Assembly: GCA_026706425.1 (NCBI GenBank)
Contig: JAPOYW010000476.1
Span: forward strand, 1 to 5,095
Direction: 5' to 3'
Length of the DNA stretch: 5,095 nt
Origin: Gammaproteobacteria bacterium
Lineage (GTDB): Bacteria > Pseudomonadota > Gammaproteobacteria > Pseudomonadales > Azotimanducaceae
A program made the position numbers and the translations under genes. The notes beneath the pieces were generated by a model. It made no database searches, was not told where the DNA came from, and was given only the letters and a program-made list of their open reading frames with translations. This document shows, piece by piece, positions 1 to 5,095 of the stretch (the first letter of the stretch is position 1; every line of letters starts with the position of its first letter).

Positions 1-711
1 GGGCGCGCCGGACGCCCCGACGAGGTCGATTCCGCTCGGACACGCCCGGGTGCAGGCCGAGCATTCGATGCAGTCGATCACGGACGTGTCGGTGGCGCCG
101 GTCTCGAATGCGGCGTGAAGTACTTCCGGTTTCAGATCCACGGGACAGGCGCCTTCGCACCGGCCGCAGCCGATGCAGGCCAAGGCGGAGGCATTCGCGG
201 GCGCCGGCGGGCCTGTGAACTCGACCGAACGCGCCACCAAGTCGATGCAGTCCACCGGGCAGGCGGGAATGCAGAGTTCGCAGCCCGTGCAGCGTTCCGG
301 AATCACCGCGTGCAGGTACTTCGACGCGCCAGCGATGGCGTCCACGGGACAGGCATCGATGCACAGCGCGCAGCCGATGCAGTCCGCCTCGACGATGCGT
401 GCGACGGCGTCGACGGGTTCCGACATCTCGACGTCGGCGTTGCGCCCTAGCAGCTCTTCGAGGGCGGCCACCACCCGCGACCCGCCAGGCGGGCAAAGGT
501 CGAGTCGCTCGCCCCCTGCGACTGCTTCAGCATACGGGCGGCAGCCCGGATACCCGCATTGGGCGCATTGGCTCTGCGGCAGTACTGCGTCGATGGCGAC
601 AACGACCCTGTCGGCGTTGGCGTCCTCCTTGTTGGCCAATGCTCGCCGGGCGACGGACAGCAGAACCGCGGCCATCACACCGATTCCGCCGAGTATCAGC
701 GTCGCGGTCAT
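1..711 (-). CDS. rnfB: RnfB/RsxB, Rnf electron-transport complex subunit B, with an extra RnfC-like ferredoxin module (3' end outside window)
   Basis: Iron-sulfur subunit of the membrane Rnf complex, which passes electrons between ferredoxin/NADH and the membrane subunits. The 237 visible codons show: a short N-terminal membrane anchor (about residues 3-21); a Fes domain in LPQSQCAQCGYPGCRPYAEA with cysteines 49, 52, 57 and 73; and two CxxCxxCxxxCP clusters (C111/114/117/121 and C141/144/147/151). This matches ordinary RnfB, which in E. coli ends after 192 residues. Here a Pro/Ala-rich linker (about 165-177) leads to two more clusters (C179/182/185/189 and C214/217/220/224). The second reads DCIECSACTRACPSGIDLV, which resembles the RnfC C-terminal ferredoxin rather than RnfB. 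The start ATG overlaps the rnfA stop codon (ATGA), implying translational coupling; an AAAGGG lies about 8 nt before it. The frame is still open at the left edge, so total length is unknown. Identity as RnfB is firm; the fusion interpretation is inference. Confidence 0.93.
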   Translation of the reverse strand, partial: MTATLILGGIGVMAAVLLSVARRALANKEDANADRVVVAIDAVLPQSQCAQCGYPGCRPYAEAVAGGERLDLCPPGGSRVVAALEELLGRNADVEMSEPVDAVARIVEADCIGCALCIDACPVDAIAGASKYLHAVIPERCTGCELCIPACPVDCIDLVARSVEFTGPPAPANASALACIGCGRCEGACPVDLKPEVLHAAFETGATDTSVIDCIECSACTRACPSGIDLVGASGAP

Positions 712-1286
712 CCGCCGAGCCCTTTGAAGCCGTAGAACGCCAAGGCCATGAAACCCACCGTCACCAGCGCCAGCGGCGGCCCGCGGAACGGTTTCGGCAC
801 CGCGTCGTCCGTGATGCGTTCCCGGAGCGCGGCGAAGGCCACGATGGCGATGCCGAAACCGAGTCCGGCACCGATGGCGAGGAACAGGGTCCGGGGCAGC
901 GACAGTCCCTCGCCCACCGCGATCAGGGTCACGCCGAGCACGGCGCAGTTGGTGGTGATGAGCGGCAGGTAGATGCCGAGCATCTGGTGCAGCACGGGGC
1001 TCGCGGCGCGCACGAACATCTCGGTGAACTGCACCGTCGCCGCGATGATCACGATGAAGGCGATGATGCGCAGGTACTCAACCTCGAGGGCGACGAGCAG
1101 GTAGCGGTTGACCAGGTACGTGCCGAGCGCCGCCACCATCAACACGAACATCGTGGCGAGCGTCATCGGCACCGCCGTTTCGACACGCCCGGAACTGCCC
1201 ACGAACGGGCACAGACCCAGGAACTGCACCAGAACGAAATTGTTGACCAGCGCTGCCGACAGCAGGATGAGCAGCAACTCGGCCAT
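708..1286 (-). CDS. rnfA: RnfA/RsxA, integral membrane subunit of the Rnf electron-transport complex
   Basis: Complete protein of 192 residues (E. coli RsxA has 193), hydrophobic throughout, with about six membrane segments and the family hallmarks LVNNFVLVQFLGLCPF near the N-terminus, VQFTEMFVRAASPVL (85-99) and LGIYLPLITTNCAVLGV (103-119). C26 and C114 are the conserved cysteines in the GLCPF and TTNCAV motifs. In characterised Rnf complexes RnfA pairs with RnfE and contributes to a membrane-embedded Fe-S cluster. The ATG at 1286 is chosen because it reproduces the family N-terminus. No good Shine-Dalgarno precedes it, and the metG stop lies only 28 bp upstream, so it is probably read from the metG transcript. 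Its stop overlaps the rnfB start by 4 bp. Composition and length are ordinary. Confidence 0.97.
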   Translation of the reverse strand: MAELLLILLSAALVNNFVLVQFLGLCPFVGSSGRVETAVPMTLATMFVLMVAALGTYLVNRYLLVALEVEYLRIIAFIVIIAATVQFTEMFVRAASPVLHQMLGIYLPLITTNCAVLGVTLIAVGEGLSLPRTLFLAIGAGLGFGIAIVAFAALRERITDDAVPKPFRGPPLALVTVGFMALAFYGFKGLGG

Positions 1287-1314
1287 GGTATTCAGCAGGC
1301 GGGTGCCATAGCGG

Positions 1315-3312
1315 TCAAGTCACCCGCATGCCCGGCTCGGCACCCGCATCCGGGGATACGAGGAAGATGTCCTCCCCGCCAGGGCCAGCCGCGAGCACCA
1401 TGCCCTCCGAGGTGCCGAAGCGCATCTTGCGGGGCGCGAGGTTGGCGACTACGACGACCAGACGGCCGACCAGGGCGCCCGGATGGTAGGCTTCCCGGAC
1501 GCCGGCGAACACCGTCCTTGCGTCGTCGCCGACATCGAGCCGTAGTTCGAGCAGCTTGTCCGCCCCGTCCACGAAGTTCGCGTCGACCACCTTCGCGATG
1601 CGCAGGTCGATCTTGCCGAAGTCGTCGATGCTGACTTCCGCACCGCCTTGGTCTTCCGCATCCTCCGCCTCAACCTCCGCAACGGTTTCGGCGACGACCT
1701 TGTCGACGTCCTTGCGGTCGATGCGGGTGAACAACGGCTTGAAACGATCGATTTCGTGCGCGACGAGGGGTTCCGCCGCGTCTTCCCAAGCAAGGGGTTC
1801 CACCTTGAGGAATGCCTCGGCCTTGGCCGCCATCGCCGGCAGGATGGGCTTCAAGTAGACCACGAGAGCCCGGAACACGTTGATGCCGAGGGAACACACG
1901 CCCTGCACCTCGTCGCGTCGATCGGGATCGTTGACGTGCTTCCATGGCTCGTGCTCCGCGATGTACTGGTTGGTGCGGTCGGCCAGCGCCGTGATCTGCC
2001 GGACGGCACGGCCGACGTCGCCGCGCTCGTAGAGGTCGGCGAGTTCATGCCGGACATTGGACGCCGCGGCCCAAAGCTCCGCGTCGTGTACGCCCTCTGC
2101 CAGAGTCCCGTCGAAGCCCCGGTGGATGAACCCCGCGCAACGCGAGGCGATGTTTACCACCTTGCCGACGAGATCGGAGTTCACGCGCTGCACGAAATCG
2201 TCGAGTTGCATGTCCACGTCGTCGGTGTTCGCGGAGAGCTTGGTCGCGAAGTAGTAGCGCAGGTACTCCGGATCCAGATGCTTGAGGTAGGTGCTCGCGT
2301 TGATGAACGTTCCCCGGGACTTGGACATCTTTGCGCCGTCCACCGTGACGAAGCCGTGGGTATGGACCTTGGTCGGCGTGCGGTATCCCGCGCCCTGGAG
2401 GACCGCCGGCCAGAACAGGCAGTGGAAGTTGATGATGTCCTTGCCGATGAAGTGGTGGACTTCGGCATCGCTGTCCGCACGCCAGAAATCATCGGGATCC
2501 AGACCTTCCGACCGGTCGCACAGGTTCTCGAAACTCGCCATGTAGCCGACCGGCGCGTCCATCCAGACGTAGAAGTACTTGCCCTCTGTGCCTGGAATGG
2601 TGAAACCGAAATACGGCCCGTCGCGGCTGATATCCCAGGCCTTCAACCCGCCGGTCAGCCACTCGCCGAGCTTGTTTGCCACCTCCGGCTGCACGGCGTC
2701 GCTCGCCGTCCACTCCTTGAGGAAGTCGGTGAACTGCGCCAGGTCGAAGAAGTAGTGATCCGACGAGCGCAACTGCGGCGTGTTGTCGGACAGGGTGGAG
2801 CGCGGATTGCCCAACTCGGTGGCGTCGTAGGTGGCGCCGCACTCCTGGCAGTTGTCGCCGTATTGATCGTCGGCACCGCAGCGCGGGCAAGTGCCCTTGA
2901 CGAACCGGTCGGCCAGGAACAGCTTGCGCTCGGGGTCGTAGAGCTGCTCGACATCGGCGGTGAACGTCCGGCCGTCCTCGGCGAGACGCTCGTAGATCGC
3001 CCGGGTCAGGCGTTCGTTCTCCGGCGAGTGCGTGGAGTAGTAGTTGTCGTGGCCGACGTGGAAGCGCCCGAATTCCTCGGCATGCTCCCGGCGCAGCGTC
3101 TCGATCATCGCCGCCGCCGTGGTGCCGAGGTGCTCGGCCGCGAGCATGGTGGCCGTGCCGTGGGCGTCGTCGGCGCAGACGTAGTAGCACTCGTTGCCCG
3201 CCATGCGCTGAAACCGAACCCAGATGTCGGTCAGGATGTGCTCGAACAGGTGGCCCAGGTGAATGGCCCCGTTGGCGTTCGGCAACGCGCTGGTGACGAG
3301 GATGCGACGCAT
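1315..3312 (-). CDS. metG: Methionyl-tRNA synthetase (MetRS), full length
   Basis: Cytosolic class I synthetase that charges tRNA-Met with methionine using ATP. The 665 residues (E. coli 677) contain: the HIGH-type motif HLGH at 18-21; ADDAHGTA at 48-55; a CP1 zinc knuckle with C142/C145/C155/C158; the family block GKYFYVWMDAPVGYM (244-258); KDIINFH (291-297); and KMSKS at 328-332. An alpha-helical anticodon-binding domain (about 390-535) is followed by an acidic linker (about 540-556) and the C-terminal EMAP/Trbp111-type tRNA-binding and dimerisation domain (about 560-665). The ATG at 3312 is preferred over one 63 nt upstream because MRRILVTSALP matches the family N-terminus, GAGAG precedes it, and the likely promoter lies between the two. 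The E. coli Tyr15 methionine-pocket position is Asn12 here (ALPNANG). First gene of a probable metG-rnfA-rnfB operon. Confidence 0.98.
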   Translation of the reverse strand: MRRILVTSALPNANGAIHLGHLFEHILTDIWVRFQRMAGNECYYVCADDAHGTATMLAAEHLGTTAAAMIETLRREHAEEFGRFHVGHDNYYSTHSPENERLTRAIYERLAEDGRTFTADVEQLYDPERKLFLADRFVKGTCPRCGADDQYGDNCQECGATYDATELGNPRSTLSDNTPQLRSSDHYFFDLAQFTDFLKEWTASDAVQPEVANKLGEWLTGGLKAWDISRDGPYFGFTIPGTEGKYFYVWMDAPVGYMASFENLCDRSEGLDPDDFWRADSDAEVHHFIGKDIINFHCLFWPAVLQGAGYRTPTKVHTHGFVTVDGAKMSKSRGTFINASTYLKHLDPEYLRYYFATKLSANTDDVDMQLDDFVQRVNSDLVGKVVNIASRCAGFIHRGFDGTLAEGVHDAELWAAASNVRHELADLYERGDVGRAVRQITALADRTNQYIAEHEPWKHVNDPDRRDEVQGVCSLGINVFRALVVYLKPILPAMAAKAEAFLKVEPLAWEDAAEPLVAHEIDRFKPLFTRIDRKDVDKVVAETVAEVEAEDAEDQGGAEVSIDDFGKIDLRIAKVVDANFVDGADKLLELRLDVGDDARTVFAGVREAYHPGALVGRLVVVVANLAPRKMRFGTSEGMVLAAGPGGEDIFLVSPDAGAEPGMRVT

Positions 3313-3345
3313 GACTCTCTCGAGCGGATTGCGTGAGGGCGCGAG

Positions 3346-3374
3346 ACTATACGCGCCACGGCGGCGGTTGGCCA
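3346..3374 (-). promoter_or_regulatory. Probable sigma-70 promoter of metG
   Basis: On the minus strand, TGGCCA (3374-3369, 4 of 6 to the -35 consensus) is followed after 17 bp by TATAGT (3351-3346, 5 of 6 to the -10 consensus). Transcription would start near 3339, leaving a leader of roughly 28 nt before the metG ATG at 3312, with GAGAG as the ribosome-binding site. It would also drive rnfA and rnfB if they are co-transcribed. Predicted from sequence only. Confidence 0.6.
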
Positions 3375-3399
3375 CGCAGCGGTGCGCGCGCTTCCCGCC

Positions 3400-3831
3400 C
3401 TAGGTCAAGAGGACTTCGGTTCCTTGAGCCAGATCGCTCGAGACGATATCGGGCAAACGCTCAACCAGGTAAAGCGGCAGGGACAGCAGGCGATATCGGA
3501 TTCTCCGGGGTTTGCCCTTCGATGTGACCTCGGCGGCGACATCCTGAACGCTGGGCGTCAACGCGTCGAAACGAACGGCGACGGGAGGACGTTTCTCGGC
3601 GACGAACTGGTGCAGCGACCTCAAAGCGCCGGCGCGGCCCGCCTTGACTTCCACCGGCACGATCCGGCCCCCGAGTTCGACGACGTAGTCCACCTCGGCG
3701 TTGTTGGCGCGACCCTCGCGAAGCCAGTAGGTGAGCTCCCGGTTGGGGCGGGGTGCGAGGAGGTATTGCAGATGCTGGCCGACGAACTGCTCGGCCGTTG
3801 TGCCGGCTTTTAGACCCCTAAAATCCATCAC
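3400..3831 (-). pseudogene. C-terminal remnant of a DUF4143-family AAA ATPase (N-terminal ATPase domain missing)
   Basis: The 143 codons match only the C-terminal DUF4143 part of COG1373-type ATPases, usually about 400 residues long. Typical pieces are AEQFVGQHLQYLL (13-25), YWLREGRANNAEVDYVVE (35-52), GRIVPVEVKAG (55-65), SLHQFVAEK (72-80) and the closing LLSLPLYLVERL (115-126). D48 and E61-x-K63 fit the PD-(D/E)xK nuclease-like arrangement of this domain. No P-loop or other ATPase motif occurs upstream: an in-frame TAG lies two codons before the first possible start (GTG 3831, or ATG 3828), and beyond it there is only spacer and the opposite-strand transporter. About 250 residues are therefore missing. 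The function of the intact family is poorly defined; such genes are scattered and often mobile. The C-terminus looks intact. It could still be expressed as a short DUF4143-only protein, because a TATAAT sits just upstream. Confidence 0.8.
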
Positions 3832-3854
3832 TGACTAGCATTATAGACCCCTAA
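3811..3854. repeat. 11-bp direct repeat, two copies 33 bp apart, around the start of the DUF4143 remnant
   Basis: TAGACCCCTAA occurs identically at 3811-3821 and 3844-3854 (plus strand; TTAGGGGTCTA on the minus strand). One copy lies inside the first codons of the remnant, and the other overlaps its TATAAT box. The 33-bp period is three helical turns and also eleven codons, so both copies are in the same phase. The pair could be binding sites for a regulator, or scars of the rearrangement that removed the 5' part of the gene. Confidence 0.75.
3840..3845 (-). promoter_or_regulatory. Perfect -10 box (TATAAT) just upstream of the DUF4143 remnant
   Basis: The minus strand reads TATAAT at 3845-3840, in an AT-rich patch of otherwise GC-rich DNA. 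No convincing -35 is seen at 16-18 bp (GCCGGA or neighbours). Transcription from here would begin at about 3833, essentially at the GTG 3831/ATG 3828 start candidates, giving a leaderless message. The same bases create an ATG at 3841 that opens a seven-codon frame (stop TAG) out of phase with the remnant. This may be the original gene start, left behind after an internal deletion. Confidence 0.4.
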
Positions 3855-3855
3855 T

Positions 3856-3879
3856 CTGATAGTCCGGCTGATAGCCCGG
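3856..3879. repeat. Tandem 12-bp repeat (two units, one mismatch)
   Basis: CTGATAGTCCGG (3856-3867) is followed immediately by CTGATAGCCCGG (3868-3879), differing only at one T/C position. It sits in the spacer between the divergent DUF4143 remnant and the transporter gene, directly next to the 11-bp repeat pair. It may be an operator-like element or a slippage duplication; no specific regulator can be named. Confidence 0.7.
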
Positions 3880-3912
3880 GATCGGAAAACCGACTCGATC
3901 GACGACGCGGAT

Positions 3913-3946
3913 GGTCGAATCACGACCGGCTTGAGATTGGTAGACT
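3913..3946 (+). promoter_or_regulatory. Candidate promoter/operator of the cation transporter gene
   Basis: TGGTAGACT (3938-3946) resembles an extended -10 element (TGn followed by TAGACT, 4 of 6). Transcription would then start near 3953, shortly before the preferred GTG start at 3976. A perfect inverted repeat GGTCG-N5-CGACC (3913-3927) lies just upstream, about where a -35 would be. No good -35 hexamer is present. Weak prediction. Confidence 0.3.
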
Positions 3947-3975
3947 CCCCGCCATCTTTGGCCGAACCCACAACC

Positions 3976-4596
3976 GTGGCGGACGACTGCTGCACAACGA
4001 CGATCGACGTGGCGAGTCTCGCCAGTCGGCAGCGCAAGGTGTTGGCGTGGGTCTTGGGCATCAACGCGGCTACCTTCGTCGGCATGGTCACCGCCTCGGT
4101 CCTGAGCGGCTCTTCGGCATTGCTCTCGGGAACCCTGGACAACCTCGGCGACGCGCTCACCTATGCGTTGAGCATGGCGGTGGTCGGTGCCTCGACGCAG
4201 ACCAAGGCCCGGGTCGCCCTCCTGAAGGGGCTGCTGATACTCGCAGCGGCGCTGGCGGTGGCGGTCCAGATCGGCTGGCGGCTGACGGACCTCGACGCGC
4301 CGGTGGCGAGCACGATGTCGGTTGCCGCCGCGCTGAACCTCGCCGCCAACAGCATCTGCCTGTGGCTGCTGACCCCCCACCGGAAGGGCGATGTCAACAT
4401 GTCGTCGTCATGGGAGTGTTCGCGCAACGACGTGATCGAGGGCTTTGCGGTAATCGGTGCGGCGGCTGCGGTGTGGCTGTTCGACTCCGGCTGGCCGGAC
4501 ATGGTCGTGGCGGTGATCCTGTTGGCGATCTTCCTGCGCTCGGCAGCGCGGGTTTTGCGCAGCGCCTGGCTGGAACTCGCGCCGGCAACGGCGTAG
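3976..4596 (+). CDS. Cation diffusion facilitator (CDF) family transporter lacking the C-terminal cytoplasmic domain
   Basis: Predicted inner-membrane exporter of divalent metal (Zn, Co, Cd or similar; substrate not readable). The 206 residues from the GTG at 3976 form six membrane segments (about 22-40, 44-70, 82-102, 111-133, 153-169, 173-190). TM2 carries D55-xxx-D59 (LDNLGDALTYALS), and the TM5 entry carries C148-xxx-D152 (CSRNDV). These correspond to the metal-site pairs DxxxD and HxxxD of classical CDFs such as YiiP, with Cys in place of His. It ends soon after TM6, so the usual cytoplasmic domain (about 90 residues) is absent. An N-terminal Cys pair (C5-C6) follows the start. A TTG at 3931 would add 15 residues, but MADDCC looks like the family N-terminus; neither start has a clear ribosome-binding site, so the start is uncertain. 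It is an insert between metG and apbC, with no metal regulator beside it. Confidence 0.85.
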   Translation: MADDCCTTTIDVASLASRQRKVLAWVLGINAATFVGMVTASVLSGSSALLSGTLDNLGDALTYALSMAVVGASTQTKARVALLKGLLILAAALAVAVQIGWRLTDLDAPVASTMSVAAALNLAANSICLWLLTPHRKGDVNMSSSWECSRNDVIEGFAVIGAAAAVWLFDSGWPDMVVAVILLAIFLRSAARVLRSAWLELAPATA

Positions 4597-4597
4597 G

Positions 4598-4611
4598 GGG
4601 CGGGCTCGCCC
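4598..4611 (+). terminator. GC-rich hairpin after the transporter stop (weak terminator candidate)
   Basis: GGGCG (4598-4602), loop GGCT, CGCCC (4607-4611) form a five-pair stem two bases after the TAG. No T-run follows, so it does not qualify as a standard intrinsic terminator. An alternative pairing of GCCCG (4608-4612) with CGGGC (4622-4626) is mutually exclusive with it. In GC-rich DNA such stems are common by chance. Confidence 0.25.
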
Positions 4612-4660
4612 GTAAGCGCTTCGGGCGCGATGGCCTCGCCTTGTGCCTGGGTTTGCCTGA

Positions 4661-4680
4661 CCCGTCCGTGCACGGGAGGG
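4661..4680. repeat. Imperfect inverted repeat within the apbC promoter region
   Basis: A perfect 10-bp palindrome CCGTGCACGG (4666-4675) is flanked by CCC (4661-4663) and GGG (4678-4680), giving a 20-bp symmetrical element with a two-base mismatch on each side. It overlaps the expected -35 and spacer of the apbC promoter, a position typical of a repressor or activator site. No known operator consensus is recognised. Confidence 0.4.
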
Positions 4681-4687
4681 CGGACGC

Positions 4688-4693
4688 TATAAT
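4688..4693 (+). promoter_or_regulatory. -10 box of the apbC/mrp promoter
   Basis: A perfect TATAAT (4688-4693) lies 24 bp before the apbC ATG. No good -35 is visible 16-18 bp upstream (TCCGTG at 4665-4670), which suggests dependence on an activator or on other contacts. Transcription would start near 4700, leaving a leader of only about 18 nt. Confidence 0.6.
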
Positions 4694-4702
4694 CGTGGCC
4701 GA

Positions 4703-4719
4703 ATCGAAGGATCCTCGAT
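4703..4719 (+). promoter_or_regulatory. Potential RNA hairpin over the apbC ribosome-binding site and start codon
   Basis: ATCG (4703-4706) can pair with CGAT (4716-4719), and AG (4708-4709) with CT (4714-4715), with A4707 bulged and a GATC loop. The DNA also contains the palindrome AGGATCCT (4708-4715). The likely Shine-Dalgarno AAGGA (4707-4711, 6 nt from the ATG at 4718) and the first two bases of the start codon would be enclosed. The stem is short, so it may only modestly reduce initiation. Confidence 0.35.
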
Positions 4720-5095
4720 GGCCAACCCAATAGACAGTTTCCCCGACCCCGTGCTCGGCGCCACCTGGGGCGAACTCGGCGCGGTCCGCCGAGCCGCCCG
4801 CTTGGACGAGCGGTGGCACGTCGACGCGGTGCTGGGCTACCCCGTGGAGGGTCTCGAGGAACCTTACACACGAGCGCTCTCGGAAGCCTTGAACGACGCG
4901 GTGGTCCTCGATCTCACCTTCGCGCCGCCGCCACCCCGAAATACGACCCGCGCGGGCCACCTGATCGCGGTCGCCTCGGGCAAGGGCGGCGTCGGCAAAT
5001 CCACCACGGCGGTGAACCTGGCCTTGGGGCTGGATCGGGCCGGCGCGAGAACGGGCATTCTGGATGCGGACATCTACGGCCCTAGCCAGGGCATG
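4718..5095 (+). CDS. apbC: ApbC/Mrp family iron-sulfur cluster carrier P-loop ATPase (5' part only)
   Basis: Cytosolic scaffold/carrier that binds and transfers [4Fe-4S] clusters to apoproteins in an ATP-dependent way. The 126 visible residues comprise an N-terminal MIP18/DUF59-like region (about 8-70, including LGYPVEG at 39-45), a Pro-rich linker (70-73), and the start of the MinD/Mrp ATPase domain. HLIAVASGKGGVGKSTTAVN (81-100) is the deviant Walker A motif with the signature lysine K89 plus K94, and GILDADIYGPSQGM (113-126) is the characteristic Mrp block. The CxxC cluster-binding motif expected near the C-terminus lies outside the window. The ATG at 4718 is supported by AAGGA six bases upstream and a TATAAT at 4688. 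In E. coli mrp is divergent from metG; that orientation is kept here, but with two genes inserted between. Confidence 0.95.
   Translation, partial: MANPIDSFPDPVLGATWGELGAVRRAARLDERWHVDAVLGYPVEGLEEPYTRALSEALNDAVVLDLTFAPPPPRNTTRAGHLIAVASGKGGVGKSTTAVNLALGLDRAGARTGILDADIYGPSQGM

Larger units (their letters stand above)
3832..3975. other. Divergent intergenic spacer between the DUF4143 remnant and the cation transporter
   Basis: No coding sequence is supported here. From left to right the spacer holds: the TATAAT of the minus-strand remnant; one copy of the 11-bp repeat; the 12-bp tandem repeat; a small inverted repeat TCGG-AAAA-CCGA (3882-3893 region); an 8-bp palindrome TCGATCGA (3895-3902); the inverted repeat GGTCG-N5-CGACC (3913-3927); and a possible extended -10 (3938-3946) for the transporter. 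The density of short repeats is higher than elsewhere in the window. Confidence 0.6.

Noticed and set aside
399..1634. Long plus-strand open frame across rnfB, rnfA and the end of metG
   Set aside because: It is antisense to three well-supported genes, and its Arg/His-rich translation has no recognisable domain.
1648..3336. Long open frame on the plus strand (562 codons)
   Set aside because: It is antisense to metG, has low-complexity Arg/Val/Glu-rich composition and no family motifs; long antisense frames are expected in GC-rich coding DNA.
3313..3375. Upstream ATG that would add 21 residues to MetG
   Set aside because: The added segment is not MetRS-like and spans the likely -10 promoter; MRRILVTSALP at 3312 matches the family start.
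3811..3879. Repeat cluster considered as a CRISPR array, IS end or attachment site
   Set aside because: There are only two copies of each short unit, with no spacers, no long terminal inverted repeats, no integrase or transposase and no tRNA gene nearby.
3931..3975. TTG start giving 15 more residues on the CDF transporter
   Set aside because: It has no ribosome-binding site, overlaps the likely promoter element, and the extra residues are not family-like; kept only as a possible alternative.
3841..4380. Minus-strand open frame ending next to the DUF4143 remnant, considered as its missing N-terminal part
   Set aside because: It is antisense to the transporter, has no Walker A or other ATPase motif, and ends with a stop before the remnant.

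Overview
The window looks like chromosomal DNA of a high-GC gammaproteobacterium. This rests on the gene set and on protein similarity to Enterobacteria/Pseudomonas-type MetG, RnfA and ApbC. The species cannot be named from this sequence. There are four housekeeping-type genes (two complete, two cut by the window edges), one small metal-transporter gene and one gene remnant. There is no RNA gene, CRISPR array or recognisable insertion sequence.

Left part, minus strand (1-3400): a metG - rnfA - rnfB gene string reads right to left. metG encodes full-length methionyl-tRNA synthetase (start at 3312) behind a plausible sigma-70 promoter. rnfA follows after 28 bp, and rnfB starts inside the rnfA stop codon (ATGA overlap) and runs off the left edge. 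RnfA and RnfB are subunits of the membrane Rnf/Rsx complex, which moves electrons between ferredoxin and NADH or supplies reducing power to partners such as SoxR or nitrogenase. The most unusual item is the RnfB reading frame. After the normal anchor, Fes domain and two-cluster ferredoxin domain, it continues into a second two-cluster module that reads like the ferredoxin tail normally found on RnfC.

Middle part (3400-4600): two accessory genes lie between metG and apbC/mrp, which are adjacent and divergent in E. coli. On the minus strand is the C-terminal third of a DUF4143-type AAA ATPase, without its ATPase domain. On the plus strand is a short cation diffusion facilitator lacking the usual cytoplasmic domain. 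Between them is a relatively AT-rich, repeat-bearing spacer, with an 11-bp direct repeat 33 bp apart and a near-perfect 12-bp tandem repeat.

Right part, plus strand (4600-5095): an intergenic segment with small GC-rich inverted repeats, a perfect TATAAT -10 box, and the first 126 codons of apbC/mrp, an Fe-S cluster carrier P-loop ATPase. The ribosome-binding site and start codon of apbC lie inside a small potential hairpin. Fe-S biology frames the window: a cluster carrier at one end and a cluster-rich electron-transfer complex at the other. The sequence does not show that they are co-regulated.
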